Origin: Paenibacillus turicensis
GTDB lineage: Bacteria; Bacillota; Bacilli; Paenibacillales; Paenibacillaceae
Reading direction: 5' to 3'
Assembly: GCF_017873435.1 (NCBI RefSeq)
Contig: NZ_JAGGKG010000016.1
Span: 1-64,000 of the forward strand
Length of the DNA stretch: 64,000 nt
The translations under genes and the position numbers were made by a program. Positions 17,292-27,670 of the stretch are shown here, piece by piece; the first letter of the stretch is position 1; the number at the start of each line of letters is the position of its first letter. The notes beneath the pieces are model-generated. The model had not been told where the DNA came from. It worked only from the letters and a program-made list of their open reading frames with translations, and did not search any database.

Positions 17292-20200
17292 TTAGTTGCT
17301 ACCATGCTTGTTGTCAATCAATTGTGCCTTGACTAAAAACCGCTGTACAATTGCTGCAGTTTCAGCACGTGTAAGCTTCTCTGCTGGTCTTAATCCCTCT
17401 GCTGAACCTTCTACAAGATTATGCTTCACACCTACTGCCATCGCTTGCTTCGCCCATGAAGCAACCTCTGCTTGGTCTGCGAATTTGGATAATAAGGACT
17501 CTACATTTGCTCCATCCGTTTCTAACCCTGCTATTTTTATCGCTCTTGTCAAAATGACCAAGGCTTCTTGTCTTGTAATACTTTGATTCGGAGCAAATGT
17601 GCCATTGTTATAGCCTTCAATTAGGCCATATTCCACCGCCTTCGCAACTGCACCTGCATACCAGTCACTCGCGTTGACATCGGTGAACTTAGAGCCATTT
17701 CCTGACTCTGATAAGCCCAATGCACGAATCATAATCGCGGCTAATTCAGCTCTTGTAATCGTTGCGTTTGGTTGGAAGTTAGTCTCATCCGTACCTTTAA
17801 TAATTAATCTGGAGCCCATATCGTTTACAGCTTGCTTAGACCAATGTCCCTCTACATCTACAAACGTTTTTGGATTCCAAATGAGGAAGTAATCACTATT
17901 CGTAAGACTATTTACGACTGCGTAATACTTACCATCACGATTGGTAATAAAGGTTGGAACATGACGCACACTACCATCTGGATTAATGATCGCCGCCGTT
18001 GTTACTTTACTTGGATCAATATCCGTAGGAAGTGGAAGCTCGCGCACCACATAACTACTAAATTTCTCTACTGATACCGATTTCCCATTATAGAAAGCTG
18101 TCACGCTAAAATTGACTGGAGGCGCTAGAGCGGTAAAGCTTCCTTTGCTTGCCGCCGCATCAGCCTGAGCCGATATTGACTTTTCACTCTCAGCAATATC
18201 AACATGGATCACAATATCAGACAGATTGACCTGCTGACCTAATTTAGAGGAAACATTATCAATCGCAATTTCCCCAGCAGGTAGCTTGTAATTACCACTT
18301 GTTGTTTGTACCTCTAAGACCGCTTGCTTGCTTTCCATATTTTTAACAGCTTCACCTGTTAAAATGACGGATACTTTATTCATGCTATCAGCAACAGGAA
18401 CAATCACACTGGATTTATTCGCTGCTTGCTTAAGCTGATCTGCCAATTTAGATGGATCTACAGTTGCAGTTAGTACAGAGTTGCCATGTTCCTTGGTAAT
18501 AGAGCCTGTAGCTACTTGCTCTTTGACAACACCATCAATAATAACCTTAAATCCAATTGGTTTTTCTCCCGTTGCTGGATTCGGAACCGTTGGTGAGCCG
18601 CCAGAGCCAGTTGACCCCGTCGAGCTATTTGGATTGCCTGGACTACTCGGATTTGTTGGGTTTGTTGGATTGGTTGTGCTATTTTTTGTCCACTTCGCAT
18701 ATAGCGTCACATCAGACGTAACTTTATCCTCTGCAAAGTTCCAAACACTTTCCCACTCTATATCCTTGTACCAGCCCGCAAAAGTATATCCTTCTTTCGT
18801 TGGTGCCTGCGGTGCAGTGATAGTCCCACCACTGCTTACGTTGGTCAGACTTGCAACCTCGCTACCTCCCTGTGAATTGAAGCTTACAGTATGCTGTGTT
18901 GATCCTTCGACAACTGCAACCTTACCATTGTAAAAGTAACCTTCCATCCTGTTATTGAATGAATCAAATAACAAGTTATTATCAGAAGTCGTATAATCAA
19001 ATCTCAGAGTTTTATCTCCTAATGTTGCTTCATCCTTTATCTTAAAACTGATTGTAAACAATTTTTCTCGTTCAAAAATGGGGGTATCTCCACCATCACT
19101 GTCTGCCCACGCGACTCTAATCCAACCACCATTATTATTATAATTTGAAGAAAATTCATCTCCTGAATTGCCTGTAACTTTTGTAACTTCTAAAGACTCA
19201 GGATCGTAATCAATTTTGAATTGATAGGCTCCTATACCAAGGTTACTATGCATAACACTCACTGGCACCTCTACTGTAGATCCAGGTGTACCATTGACAT
19301 TATTAAAATAAATACGTGCAAAATTCATCTCCCATTTTGCATACAAAGTCACATCAGATGTCACAGTATCTGTTAAGAAGTTCCAGCTCTCTGTACCTGC
19401 TTTATCTTTGTACCACCCTACAAAGGTATACATTTCCTTCGTTGGTGCTGATGGAGGAGTGATGGTTGTACCACTGTTTACATTCGTAAGGTTGGCAACT
19501 TCTGTTCCCCCTTGTGAATCAAAGCTAACGGTGTGCTGCTGAGCTCCTTCAATAACTATAACGTTACCATAGTTAAAAAATCCTTGAATAATATTATTTT
19601 GCGAGTCTGTCAATCTGATATCTTCATCATCAATTGAGTCAAAGACAAGATACTGATTCCCTAATTGTGCTTGTTCCTTAATTTTAACGCCAATCGTAAA
19701 TAATTTGTCTCCTGAAACAATAGGCGTGTCGCCACCATTTTTATCTTTCCATGAAGCTACAATAGTGCCATTGTCGTTATTATAATTAGAAGAGAAGTCA
19801 TCCCCTGCATTACCTGTAATCTTTGTAATCTCTAGAGCCTGAACGTTATAAACAATGCGTACCCGATAACCTGCTATACCCATGTTGGATTCAGTTACTG
19901 CAACTGGCACCTCCACTATAGATCCAGGTGCACCACTTACTTCACCTATTTTAACTCGTGCTACGCTGCCCTCCCATTTGGCATACAAAGTCAAATCAGA
20001 CGTTACTGTATCTGTGTCAAAGTTCCACACTTGTGTTCCTGCTACATCCTTATACCACCCTGCAAAGGCATGTCCCCCTAAGCTTGGTGCTGATGGAGCT
20101 AGGATGGTTGAGCCACTCACCACATTAGTTAAGGTTTCTACAGTACTACCACTCTGAGAGTCAAAGGTTACTGTATGTCCTAAGTTTTTCGGCTTTATTG

Positions 20201-20708
20201 TAATTCCACCACTATTCACAGTGGTTTGTGCAGTAGTAGTGCCTTCAGTCAGAGCTTTTTCAGGCACGTTAAATTGGACAATTCCAGGCTGAGCAGACTC
20301 CTTAATTTTAAAATGAAGCGTGAAAACCTTTGTATCATTTTCAGAAATTAGTACCGGATTCGCCCGAATATCAATTAGTCCACCTTGAAGAAAATAACTT
20401 TCAAATCCTCCCTCCTCTGAGATGGTTCCTAGTTCATTTGTGATTTTATTATCGTTAACTAGCTCTAATGAATTGGAATCGTACTGAAAGATTAAGACAT
20501 ATCCATTGATTAGAGTCTCTGGTGTCATATATACAGGTATATCCACCAAATCACCAGGATACCCTTCACCACTACCTATTTGCATTGAATTTGTAATCGG
20601 ATCTGAATCAGTGCTTGCATAACCAATATTTCCCAATCCCATAAATATTATCACGACTAACATGATTGAAATTGATTTATTCCATCTGCTCCATTTTCCC
20701 CAATTCAT
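17292..20708 (-). CDS. S-layer-anchored scaffold with three cohesin-like domains
   Basis: 1138 residues, exported (signal about 1-31). Three units each pair a cohesin-like beta-sandwich (about 42-172, 250-388, 463-602; openings such as PGDLVDIPVY and PGSIVEVPVAV, then a FTIGVKIKE-type strand) with an InlB B-repeat (178-246, 391-460, 604-673; signature AGWYKD...W.F..D.VTSD.TLYAKW). A Pro/Asn/Thr/Ser/Gly linker (675-712) leads to a beta-rich region and three C-terminal SLH domains (about 947-1138; ITRAELAAIM, ITRQEALVIL, LTRAETAAIV), which bind pyruvylated wall polymer. Cohesins bind dockerins, and the gene 4 bases upstream ends in a dockerin. It thus looks like a small cell-surface scaffoldin. 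No catalytic domain is present. Cohesin calls rest on pattern, not on a profile search. Confidence 0.85.
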   Translation of the reverse strand: MNWGKWSRWNKSISIMLVVIIFMGLGNIGYASTDSDPITNSMQIGSGEGYPGDLVDIPVYMTPETLINGYVLIFQYDSNSLELVNDNKITNELGTISEEGGFESYFLQGGLIDIRANPVLISENDTKVFTLHFKIKESAQPGIVQFNVPEKALTEGTTTAQTTVNSGGITIKPKNLGHTVTFDSQSGSTVETLTNVVSGSTILAPSAPSLGGHAFAGWYKDVAGTQVWNFDTDTVTSDLTLYAKWEGSVARVKIGEVSGAPGSIVEVPVAVTESNMGIAGYRVRIVYNVQALEITKITGNAGDDFSSNYNNDNGTIVASWKDKNGGDTPIVSGDKLFTIGVKIKEQAQLGNQYLVFDSIDDEDIRLTDSQNNIIQGFFNYGNVIVIEGAQQHTVSFDSQGGTEVANLTNVNSGTTITPPSAPTKEMYTFVGWYKDKAGTESWNFLTDTVTSDVTLYAKWEMNFARIYFNNVNGTPGSTVEVPVSVMHSNLGIGAYQFKIDYDPESLEVTKVTGNSGDEFSSNYNNNGGWIRVAWADSDGGDTPIFEREKLFTISFKIKDEATLGDKTLRFDYTTSDNNLLFDSFNNRMEGYFYNGKVAVVEGSTQHTVSFNSQGGSEVASLTNVSSGGTITAPQAPTKEGYTFAGWYKDIEWESVWNFAEDKVTSDVTLYAKWTKNSTTNPTNPTNPSSPGNPNSSTGSTGSGGSPTVPNPATGEKPIGFKVIIDGVVKEQVATGSITKEHGNSVLTATVDPSKLADQLKQAANKSSVIVPVADSMNKVSVILTGEAVKNMESKQAVLEVQTTSGNYKLPAGEIAIDNVSSKLGQQVNLSDIVIHVDIAESEKSISAQADAAASKGSFTALAPPVNFSVTAFYNGKSVSVEKFSSYVVRELPLPTDIDPSKVTTAAIINPDGSVRHVPTFITNRDGKYYAVVNSLTNSDYFLIWNPKTFVDVEGHWSKQAVNDMGSRLIIKGTDETNFQPNATITRAELAAIMIRALGLSESGNGSKFTDVNASDWYAGAVAKAVEYGLIEGYNNGTFAPNQSITRQEALVILTRAIKIAGLETDGANVESLLSKFADQAEVASWAKQAMAVGVKHNLVEGSAEGLRPAEKLTRAETAAIVQRFLVKAQLIDNKHGSN

Positions 20709-20712
20709 CTTA

Positions 20713-22935
20713 TCAGCCCTTTCCCACAGAGATAGCCAGTATTATTTTAACGTCTTCATTATCCAAAATGCCGTCGCCATTCATATCAAGTGCCTGCAAT
20801 TGCTGAGGCGTTAGCGTAATCCTGCCTTTAATATATTTCGTTAATAATAGCGCATCATTCGCAGTCACCTTGCCATCGCCATCTCCATCCCCCATTACAA
20901 ATTGAGTGTAATAAGCGGTATAGGTTACGTCTGCAGTAACTGTCGAAGCAGTAATTTGGTGCGAAGTAAGCTTCGTTACGCCTCCATCACTACTCCACCC
21001 TACAAAATGGTATCCATTGATAGGTGTAACCGTTGGAACAGCAACTGGATGTCCCCCCACCTCTACCTGCTCACTTGTCCCATTTAATGTGCCATAATCT
21101 CCTGGAAGATAGCTTACTGTCACACTTGGCGGTGTCGTAATCGATTTTTTTAGAACTAGCCCTTCTTCACCTACTGCTAGAAGTATACTTCCATTTGAAG
21201 CAAGACCTTTCAGTCTAGTTGTTACACCACTTTGTTCCTTACTCCATATAATTCCATCAATAGATGTAAGAATAACTCCACCGTCACCAGCGATCTTAAA
21301 CCCACTTGTATCAGTTTGAACATTTACTAATCTTTGATAAACATTACTACTGCGAGTCGTCCATGAGGTCCCATCCTCTGAGGTAACAATTTTCCCACCT
21401 GCTCCTACCGCTACAAATAATCCATTACCATAAGCAACCCTGTATAGGTCTGAATTATCAATAGTTTGTAGGTTCCATGTGATACCATCAGAGGAACTTA
21501 ATATATTTTCGCCACCTACTGCAACATACAACCCATTACCATAAGTAACACTATAAAGCACTTGAGATACACCACTATTTTGTGTAGTCCAGCTTTCTCC
21601 GTCCGGTGATGTAAGTATGCTCCCACTATTCGTTACAACTACATATTGTTGATCTCCATACACACTACCCATTGGCGTATCCTCAATGAGTTGCTCTGTC
21701 CAAGTAACACCATTAGATGATGTCATAATAAGACCTTTAGTATCAATTCCGGTTATATCTCTATTTCCTACAGCTATAAATTTACTATTTCCATAACTGA
21801 TGCCAAGAAGGAGGTCCCGTTTATACGGAATTAATAGCGGCTTCCGATTCACCCAGGTTTCCCCATCCTCAGAAGTAATAATCGCGCCTTGAATGCTTGT
21901 GGAGCCTATCAAATCATATCCAACAGCAACAAACATTCCATTACCATACACGATATCTTCAAGGTATGCTGCGGTTCCTTTTATCTGATCTGACCATGTT
22001 ATTCCATCAGTGGAGGTGAAGATGGCGCCGCCATAACCTATAGCTACAACAAGCCCATTTCCAGCACCAACGTCATTAAGATCCTTTCTAGTCCCCGATG
22101 ATTGTACTGTCCAGTTTGTGCCATCTTTAGAGGTTACGATTGTTCCCTGACCACCTACAGCTATATACAAATTGTTTACAGCATCATAGGTCACTTCGTT
22201 TAAAGTGGCAGACGTATTGCTTGTCGCATTGGTCCAGTTCGATCCATCTGTTGAAGTCATGATTAATCCACCTTGACCAACAGCTACATATTTATTGGTA
22301 CCATAGGTAACCCCATTAAACATAGCATTGCTATCAATCGTCTTGGTATTCCATGTACTCCCATCCGCAGATTGGATCAGAAAACCTCTATTTCCGATCC
22401 CCACAAACTTGCCATTACCATAAGTAACGCTCATATGAAAGTTATTAGAAGCACCTACTGTCTGTCCCGTCCAGGTTAATCCGTCAGTGGAGGTCAAAAC
22501 CTTCCCGCTTGCCCCCACTGCTACAAATCTTCCATTCGCAAAAGCGACACTAGATATATTTGAATTTGTAATATTTTGATTTTGAAGCTTCCACTCCGTT
22601 TGACCATCCTCCAACGTTAAAACTACCCCGTTTGCTCCAACAACAACAAATCTACCATTACCATAGCTCACATCCATTAGTCTAAACGAATTGTTGATTG
22701 GAACACTTGACACCTTCCATTTAGATCCATCCGTAGAAGATATAATCCCCACATTATAGCCCACAGCCACAAATTGACCGTTGCCATAGGTTACACCCTC
22801 AAAGGTACTTGCAGTAGGAAATGGACTTACTTGTTCCCATTCATCAGAATCCGCTTTCGCAAAATTAGCCATGAATAACATCGCAAATAACAAAAAGACC
22901 ATTACAAACGGCAAACAACGCTTTATAGCCCCCAT
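20713..22935 (-). CDS. Secreted WD/BNR-like repeat protein with C-terminal dockerin
   Basis: 740 residues. Signal peptide about 1-28 (FAKA then DSDEW). Residues about 35-600 hold roughly a dozen ~42-residue units of the form YGNGxFVAVG...TSxDGxxWT, a beta-propeller type (Ycf48/BNR-like). Residues about 608-680 are an InlB-like repeat (GYHFVGWSSDG). The last 59 residues are a type I dockerin: two Ca-binding loops, DGDGDGKVTANDALLLTKYI and DMNGDGILDNEDVKIILAI. It abuts the cohesin/SLH gene by 4 bases and is co-transcribed, so it most likely docks onto that scaffold at the cell surface. No enzyme active site is seen; adhesion, substrate sensing or bridging are possible. Confidence 0.88.
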   Translation of the reverse strand: MGAIKRCLPFVMVFLLFAMLFMANFAKADSDEWEQVSPFPTASTFEGVTYGNGQFVAVGYNVGIISSTDGSKWKVSSVPINNSFRLMDVSYGNGRFVVVGANGVVLTLEDGQTEWKLQNQNITNSNISSVAFANGRFVAVGASGKVLTSTDGLTWTGQTVGASNNFHMSVTYGNGKFVGIGNRGFLIQSADGSTWNTKTIDSNAMFNGVTYGTNKYVAVGQGGLIMTSTDGSNWTNATSNTSATLNEVTYDAVNNLYIAVGGQGTIVTSKDGTNWTVQSSGTRKDLNDVGAGNGLVVAIGYGGAIFTSTDGITWSDQIKGTAAYLEDIVYGNGMFVAVGYDLIGSTSIQGAIITSEDGETWVNRKPLLIPYKRDLLLGISYGNSKFIAVGNRDITGIDTKGLIMTSSNGVTWTEQLIEDTPMGSVYGDQQYVVVTNSGSILTSPDGESWTTQNSGVSQVLYSVTYGNGLYVAVGGENILSSSDGITWNLQTIDNSDLYRVAYGNGLFVAVGAGGKIVTSEDGTSWTTRSSNVYQRLVNVQTDTSGFKIAGDGGVILTSIDGIIWSKEQSGVTTRLKGLASNGSILLAVGEEGLVLKKSITTPPSVTVSYLPGDYGTLNGTSEQVEVGGHPVAVPTVTPINGYHFVGWSSDGGVTKLTSHQITASTVTADVTYTAYYTQFVMGDGDGDGKVTANDALLLTKYIKGRITLTPQQLQALDMNGDGILDNEDVKIILAISVGKG

Positions 22936-23092
22936 CTTCTTCCTCCCCCATGAATAAAAGATATTAATTGCAAATTAACTTGTTTAAATTAGAATGACTT
23001 TTCTCGCCTAGGTCATCTGTTTTTGTCAAGATCAGCCTATCAAAACAATTCTCAACATTTTCACAACATTTGTCCCAAAAAAAGACAAAAAG

Positions 23093-23118
23093 GGCCTTCA
23101 GGACTATGCCTGAAGGCC
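23093..23118 (-). terminator. Terminator of the two-component operon
   Basis: GGCCTTCAGG and CCTGAAGGCC form a perfect 10-bp stem with a 6-base loop, followed on the minus strand by CTTTTTGTCTTTTTTT. It lies about 50 bases after the response-regulator stop. Confidence 0.9.
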
Positions 23119-23166
23119 GAAACACTATATAAAGTAATTATTTATTTTTCCTATTCAATTAAGTAC

Positions 23167-24276
23167 TCATTCTTCATTTAAAGACATCTGCTTCTGTAAT
23201 ACTTTTATTTGACGAGCACCTGCCTGATCCCCTATCTTATTGAAAGCGTCAGCTAGTAGCTCATAATAATCCCACTGGCTTGGCTCTAACTCAATTAGCT
23301 TTTTGAGTAGCTGGATACGCATCTCCTCTGTTGCTTCATCCAGCGCTAAGGTCATGGTAGATATCATAACTGCTCGAAGTTCCACTCGGTATGCATTTGC
23401 CCAATCATAATACTCCATATCTAAATAATCACCGCTATATAGCTGAAGGGTGCCCTCTATAGCCCCTCCTGCTTTTATAGCTTTTAGCCCATCATGTAAT
23501 TCATCCAAATCACTTCGAACAGCGGAAGGATCAATCCAATACTTATCATCTCCATATTTCACAAAGCCATCATAACCTTCTAACTTGAACATACTCCGCA
23601 AGTAATAGAGCGAGGTGTGAAGTAGCTTATGACCACGATCAGCGGTATCATTTGGCCATAAATGCTCTAAAATTGCATACTTGTAAACGTGCTGTCCACG
23701 ATGATGCCAAAGAAAAGCAAATAACTCCTTCGTTTTTTTCGTACGCCATGTCATTAGTCGACCACTAGGCGTATATAACTCCATACTTCCAAGTACTTTG
23801 AGCTGTAATGCCTTTTTATCCGCACTAGAATTACCAGAATTGATCGATAAGGTTGCAGCGGTTACCTGATTGTCCTCCCCCTTGCTAGAATGATCCATCT
23901 GTCTTACCTGCTTATTTTGTAAATTGTTATAGCGAAGCAAAAGCTTAACCAGCTTATCCTTTACGACGGGCTTGAGTAAATATCCAATTGCATCTGTATC
24001 ATAAGCATCAATCGCATATTGATCATGAGCGGTTACAAACACAATTTTGGCATCTGGACAGTGAACAGTAAGATCAACGGCCGCATCTAGTCCATTTACC
24101 CCTGGCATTTCGATATCTAAAAATATGAGATCTGGTTTCAACTCGCCACAGTGCGCCAGCGCTTCGGCAACAAGTTGATACTTGCCAACTACTTCTACGC
24201 CCCCGACCTCATCCAACATAATATTCATGACATCAAGCGCAATTTCTTCGTCGTCAATTAAAATCGCTTTATGCAT
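23167..24276 (-). CDS. Response regulator with SARP/BTAD-type output
   Basis: 369 residues. Receiver domain 1-120 with phosphoacceptor aspartate 54 (FLDIEMPG) and conserved lysine in LLKPV. Residues about 150-240 form an OmpR-like winged helix (LQVLGSMELYTPSGRLMTWRTKKTKELFAFL) and 250-369 a bacterial transcriptional activator (BTAD) repeat domain as in SARP regulators. Its ATG lies inside the end of the histidine kinase gene (8-base overlap), so the two are translationally coupled. It is probably the partner of that kinase. Target unknown; the cohesin/dockerin operon next door is the nearest candidate. Confidence 0.88.
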   Translation of the reverse strand: MHKAILIDDEEIALDVMNIMLDEVGGVEVVGKYQLVAEALAHCGELKPDLIFLDIEMPGVNGLDAAVDLTVHCPDAKIVFVTAHDQYAIDAYDTDAIGYLLKPVVKDKLVKLLLRYNNLQNKQVRQMDHSSKGEDNQVTAATLSINSGNSSADKKALQLKVLGSMELYTPSGRLMTWRTKKTKELFAFLWHHRGQHVYKYAILEHLWPNDTADRGHKLLHTSLYYLRSMFKLEGYDGFVKYGDDKYWIDPSAVRSDLDELHDGLKAIKAGGAIEGTLQLYSGDYLDMEYYDWANAYRVELRAVMISTMTLALDEATEEMRIQLLKKLIELEPSQWDYYELLADAFNKIGDQAGARQIKVLQKQMSLNEE

Positions 24277-27200
24277 GTCGCGCCTCCGTCAAATAAATTG
24301 TTATTTTAGTTCCCTTGTTTGGTTGGCTAACAATGTCCAGGCTTCTTCCATATCTCATTTGCAAACGACGATTTACATTATAAATGCCAACTCCACTTGG
24401 CTTGCCCATCATTAGCAGCTTGAGCTTATCTTCGCCCATTCCGACACCATCATCCTCAACTATAATCTCTATGCCCCAGTCGCGCTTAGAAATAATAATA
24501 TCCACCGTACCTCCCTCGGGCTTTTGTCCAATGCCATGACGAACTGCATTTTCAACAATTGGCTGTAAAATGAGTGGTGGCAATAAAATATGTGCATCCT
24601 CGTCGATCGTATAACGAACAGCAAGCCGTTGTCCAAACCGAAGCTGCTCAATTGCAAGGTAGGCACGTACCAGTTCTAGTTCTCTTTCTAACGGCACCTC
24701 GTCTCCATGGAAAACAAAGGTAAACTTAGCACGCAGATAAGTTGTTAAATGATGAATAGTCGCTCTTAGCTTATCCACGTCCTTGTAACTTAGACCCACC
24801 ATTGCGTTTAGACTATTATATAAGAAATGTGGAGGAATTTGCGCCTGTAAGAAATCCATCTCCCGACGAACGGCTCGCTCTGAGGAGCTCTTCATTGCGA
24901 GAAGGGATTGGACACGCGCTCGTAGTTCCGCTAATTCAAATGGCTTTTGTAAAATATCATTGGCTCCTGCCGAGAAAGCCGCTATTATATCACGAGTTTG
25001 TCCCGAAGCAGTCAGCATAAGCACTGGAAGCTCCGCTAAATCATACAAAGTACGAATCTCTAGGCAAATATCAAGACCAGATATTTCAGGCATCATCAAA
25101 TCTAGCAATACAAGATCTGGTTTCAATTCACGGAGTGCTTCTAATGCCTCAACACCCCCACCTGCGGTCGTATACGTATGACCTAAAGAATCAATTGCAT
25201 CCATGGCTACCTTAAGGTTAGAAGGTTCGTCATCTACAATTAAAATATGAAATATTTCCCCATCATTTAGAGACATATGTGAAGCCATTAAGGGTGGTGC
25301 ATAACCTTCCTGTAGCAAAGGATGTTGTTCTGACCAGTTTCCATACTCCTTATTACTTCTATCACTTCCCATCTTGGGATGATTTTGTTGACCGGCTTCA
25401 GATTTTTCTAAAGTAATTGCCGCCTCTTGTACATTATCCAAGAAAACTGGGAGCGTGAAGGTAAACTGAGAACCTATACCTACCTCAGATTGTACCTGTA
25501 ATTGCCCACCCTGTAGCTCAACTAATTGCTTCGAAATACTTAATCCAAGTCCAATCCCATCACGGGAATGAAAGCCCTCTTCATCATGCTGAAAAAAGGG
25601 CTCAAACAAGTTTTCCATAGCTTCGCGGTGAATTCCTTTGCCAGTATCACTAACCGATATATATAATAGCTCCTCACGCTGTTCCGCTGAGATTGAAACA
25701 GTACCTTGATCTGTATATTTCAGGCCATTTTCGAGCAAATTGTACAAAATCTGCCGCAATCTGTTTTCATCTGCTAGGATAAGAGGAAGTCTCGTAGGTA
25801 ACTCATTCACAAGCCTCACACTACTTTTAAATGGGGCAATCGACAATGTTTCCATGACAAAACGGGTAGACACATATAAATCAACTGGCTTCAAATGTAC
25901 ATTAAGCTGTCCATAACGAATCCGGTTCATATCCAAAATGTCATTAACTAACCCTGACAGTCTCCGCCCAATAAGATGGAGCAATCTAATATTCTCACGG
26001 TGTTCTGATGCAAGTGGTGTTTCTTTATTTTCAAGCAATGATTCGGACAAATTTACGATTCCATGCAGAGGTGTACGTAGCTCATGTGACGTTTTTGCGA
26101 GAAACTCATCCTTTTGCCGATCCCGGACAAGCAATTGCTGGGCTAAACGTTCACTTTTTAGGAAGGCGCCTTGCATCTGATCCGTCATTAAAAAGGATTG
26201 TGACAACACAACCAACACTAATGTAATCGTAAGATAGTACGGACTATCTATCGCTAATTGGTAACGAGCCTGGGCAACAATCCAAGTAATTGTCAGGAAA
26301 AATGCACCAAGCATAATATAATAAACTTTCACCCCCTGTTGGCGATTTCGGATAATAATTAAAAAGATAAAACAAAAGCCAATAATTTGTAACACAGCAC
26401 CAAACCAAAATAAAGTTAATAAATATTCATTAGGAGATACAATTAGTAAAAGCAGATAAACATAGGAAGACCAAATAAATGTCTTAAAATAACGCCCACT
26501 CTGGTCATGTAAACTAAGCCGTACGTAATGAATAAAGAAAAACATCGTAAAGTAGGGCAAAATAAACAATAGCTTCTGTAGCAAAAGAAAGGACATCGAA
26601 GGAAACAAATTTGCTGCAATGATCTCATTATCAATACTAAAAAAAAGGCCTAACGAGCAACAAAATAAACTAAAGTAAATGAGATAAGGCTCACGCCGCC
26701 ATTGTCGGAACATGCCCGCAAAAAATATACCAAATGTAAGCAAGGTTGTAATGACGATCATATCGGCCATACGCGCATTATCTCGGCGATTCATTACATC
26801 CTCTGTCAGCCCAAACTCAGGTGCCTGCACAATCCCACCTTCCACATAACGAAAGCTTGCAACTTGAACGATAATTTCCACTGTTTTATCCTCTACATCA
26901 ATCCTTCCTAAAAAAGGAACATTGTTAGGGATAAAATCTTGAGCAGATAAGGCAGGTTTTCCGTTACCGCCAATCTCCTCCCCCTCCATAAAGATTCGAC
27001 TCGACAATCTGATTTTTTTTATTCTGAGACTATAATCACCTAGGTCGCTCACGAGCAGACGCAAACGGTACGTCCCCGCACCATGCCCATCAACGGAAAC
27101 ACGATTATCCCATTTTTCTGGAACCTGAAGCAAAAGACGCTCCGCTTGCAGCTTCTCTGCATGATCAGCAAAGTCTTTAGGGGTTAATAATTTCCCTTTA

Positions 27201-27388
27201 TAAAACTCCCATTCACCCCGAAGCGGAATAATCCCATTGTCGGAGAAACGCCAGCTCCTTGCATCTAGTACACCTTCTCTAGCCTCAGGGTAATTCCCAG
27301 TAGAATTTAACCACTCATATATAAATACAGAGCTAGCCACCGTAAAAACTAGCAACATTCCAATCAAAACTGACAATTGCCTTTTCAT
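24269..27388 (-). CDS. 7TM hybrid histidine kinase with two kinase modules
   Basis: 1039 residues. N-terminal anchor (8-25), extracellular beta-sandwich sensor (about 40-195), seven hydrophobic helices (about 208-400, 7TMR-DISM type), then HisKA with histidine 435 (SHELRTP), HATPase (N-box about 550; G boxes DTGKGIH and GIGLGLS), receiver domain with aspartate 763 (LLDLMMP), and a second, LytS-type kinase with histidine 854 (PPHFLYN) and its own ATPase (DDGVGMGEDK). Signals could pass from the first kinase to the inner receiver and on to the second kinase, which would phosphorylate the downstream regulator. This layout is known in Paenibacillus-type genomes. Ligand unknown; the ectodomain resembles carbohydrate-binding folds. 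Confidence 0.85.
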   Translation of the reverse strand: MKRQLSVLIGMLLVFTVASSVFIYEWLNSTGNYPEAREGVLDARSWRFSDNGIIPLRGEWEFYKGKLLTPKDFADHAEKLQAERLLLQVPEKWDNRVSVDGHGAGTYRLRLLVSDLGDYSLRIKKIRLSSRIFMEGEEIGGNGKPALSAQDFIPNNVPFLGRIDVEDKTVEIIVQVASFRYVEGGIVQAPEFGLTEDVMNRRDNARMADMIVITTLLTFGIFFAGMFRQWRREPYLIYFSLFCCSLGLFFSIDNEIIAANLFPSMSFLLLQKLLFILPYFTMFFFIHYVRLSLHDQSGRYFKTFIWSSYVYLLLLIVSPNEYLLTLFWFGAVLQIIGFCFIFLIIIRNRQQGVKVYYIMLGAFFLTITWIVAQARYQLAIDSPYYLTITLVLVVLSQSFLMTDQMQGAFLKSERLAQQLLVRDRQKDEFLAKTSHELRTPLHGIVNLSESLLENKETPLASEHRENIRLLHLIGRRLSGLVNDILDMNRIRYGQLNVHLKPVDLYVSTRFVMETLSIAPFKSSVRLVNELPTRLPLILADENRLRQILYNLLENGLKYTDQGTVSISAEQREELLYISVSDTGKGIHREAMENLFEPFFQHDEEGFHSRDGIGLGLSISKQLVELQGGQLQVQSEVGIGSQFTFTLPVFLDNVQEAAITLEKSEAGQQNHPKMGSDRSNKEYGNWSEQHPLLQEGYAPPLMASHMSLNDGEIFHILIVDDEPSNLKVAMDAIDSLGHTYTTAGGGVEALEALRELKPDLVLLDLMMPEISGLDICLEIRTLYDLAELPVLMLTASGQTRDIIAAFSAGANDILQKPFELAELRARVQSLLAMKSSSERAVRREMDFLQAQIPPHFLYNSLNAMVGLSYKDVDKLRATIHHLTTYLRAKFTFVFHGDEVPLERELELVRAYLAIEQLRFGQRLAVRYTIDEDAHILLPPLILQPIVENAVRHGIGQKPEGGTVDIIISKRDWGIEIIVEDDGVGMGEDKLKLLMMGKPSGVGIYNVNRRLQMRYGRSLDIVSQPNKGTKITIYLTEARHA

Positions 27389-27670
27389 AAAGTATGTAGT
27401 CCTTCCTGTCGTAAGGCATGGAAATAAACTAGTTAAAAAAATGCAAAATAAGAAAAATATAAACTAGTTAGAATATGATAGCATTCTTTTTTATAAAAAG
27501 GATAGATCAATTTAACATTAATTATTATTGAAAGCTTGCGTTAGGGGGCAAACTTTCCTACAGGTTAAATTTTTATGTTCAAAAGTTAATTATGTCTCCA
27601 TTGTGAACACGAGGTGAGATGGTATGATTAAGTTAAACAAAAGGCCTTTTGTAATTCAATTCTGAGGTGA

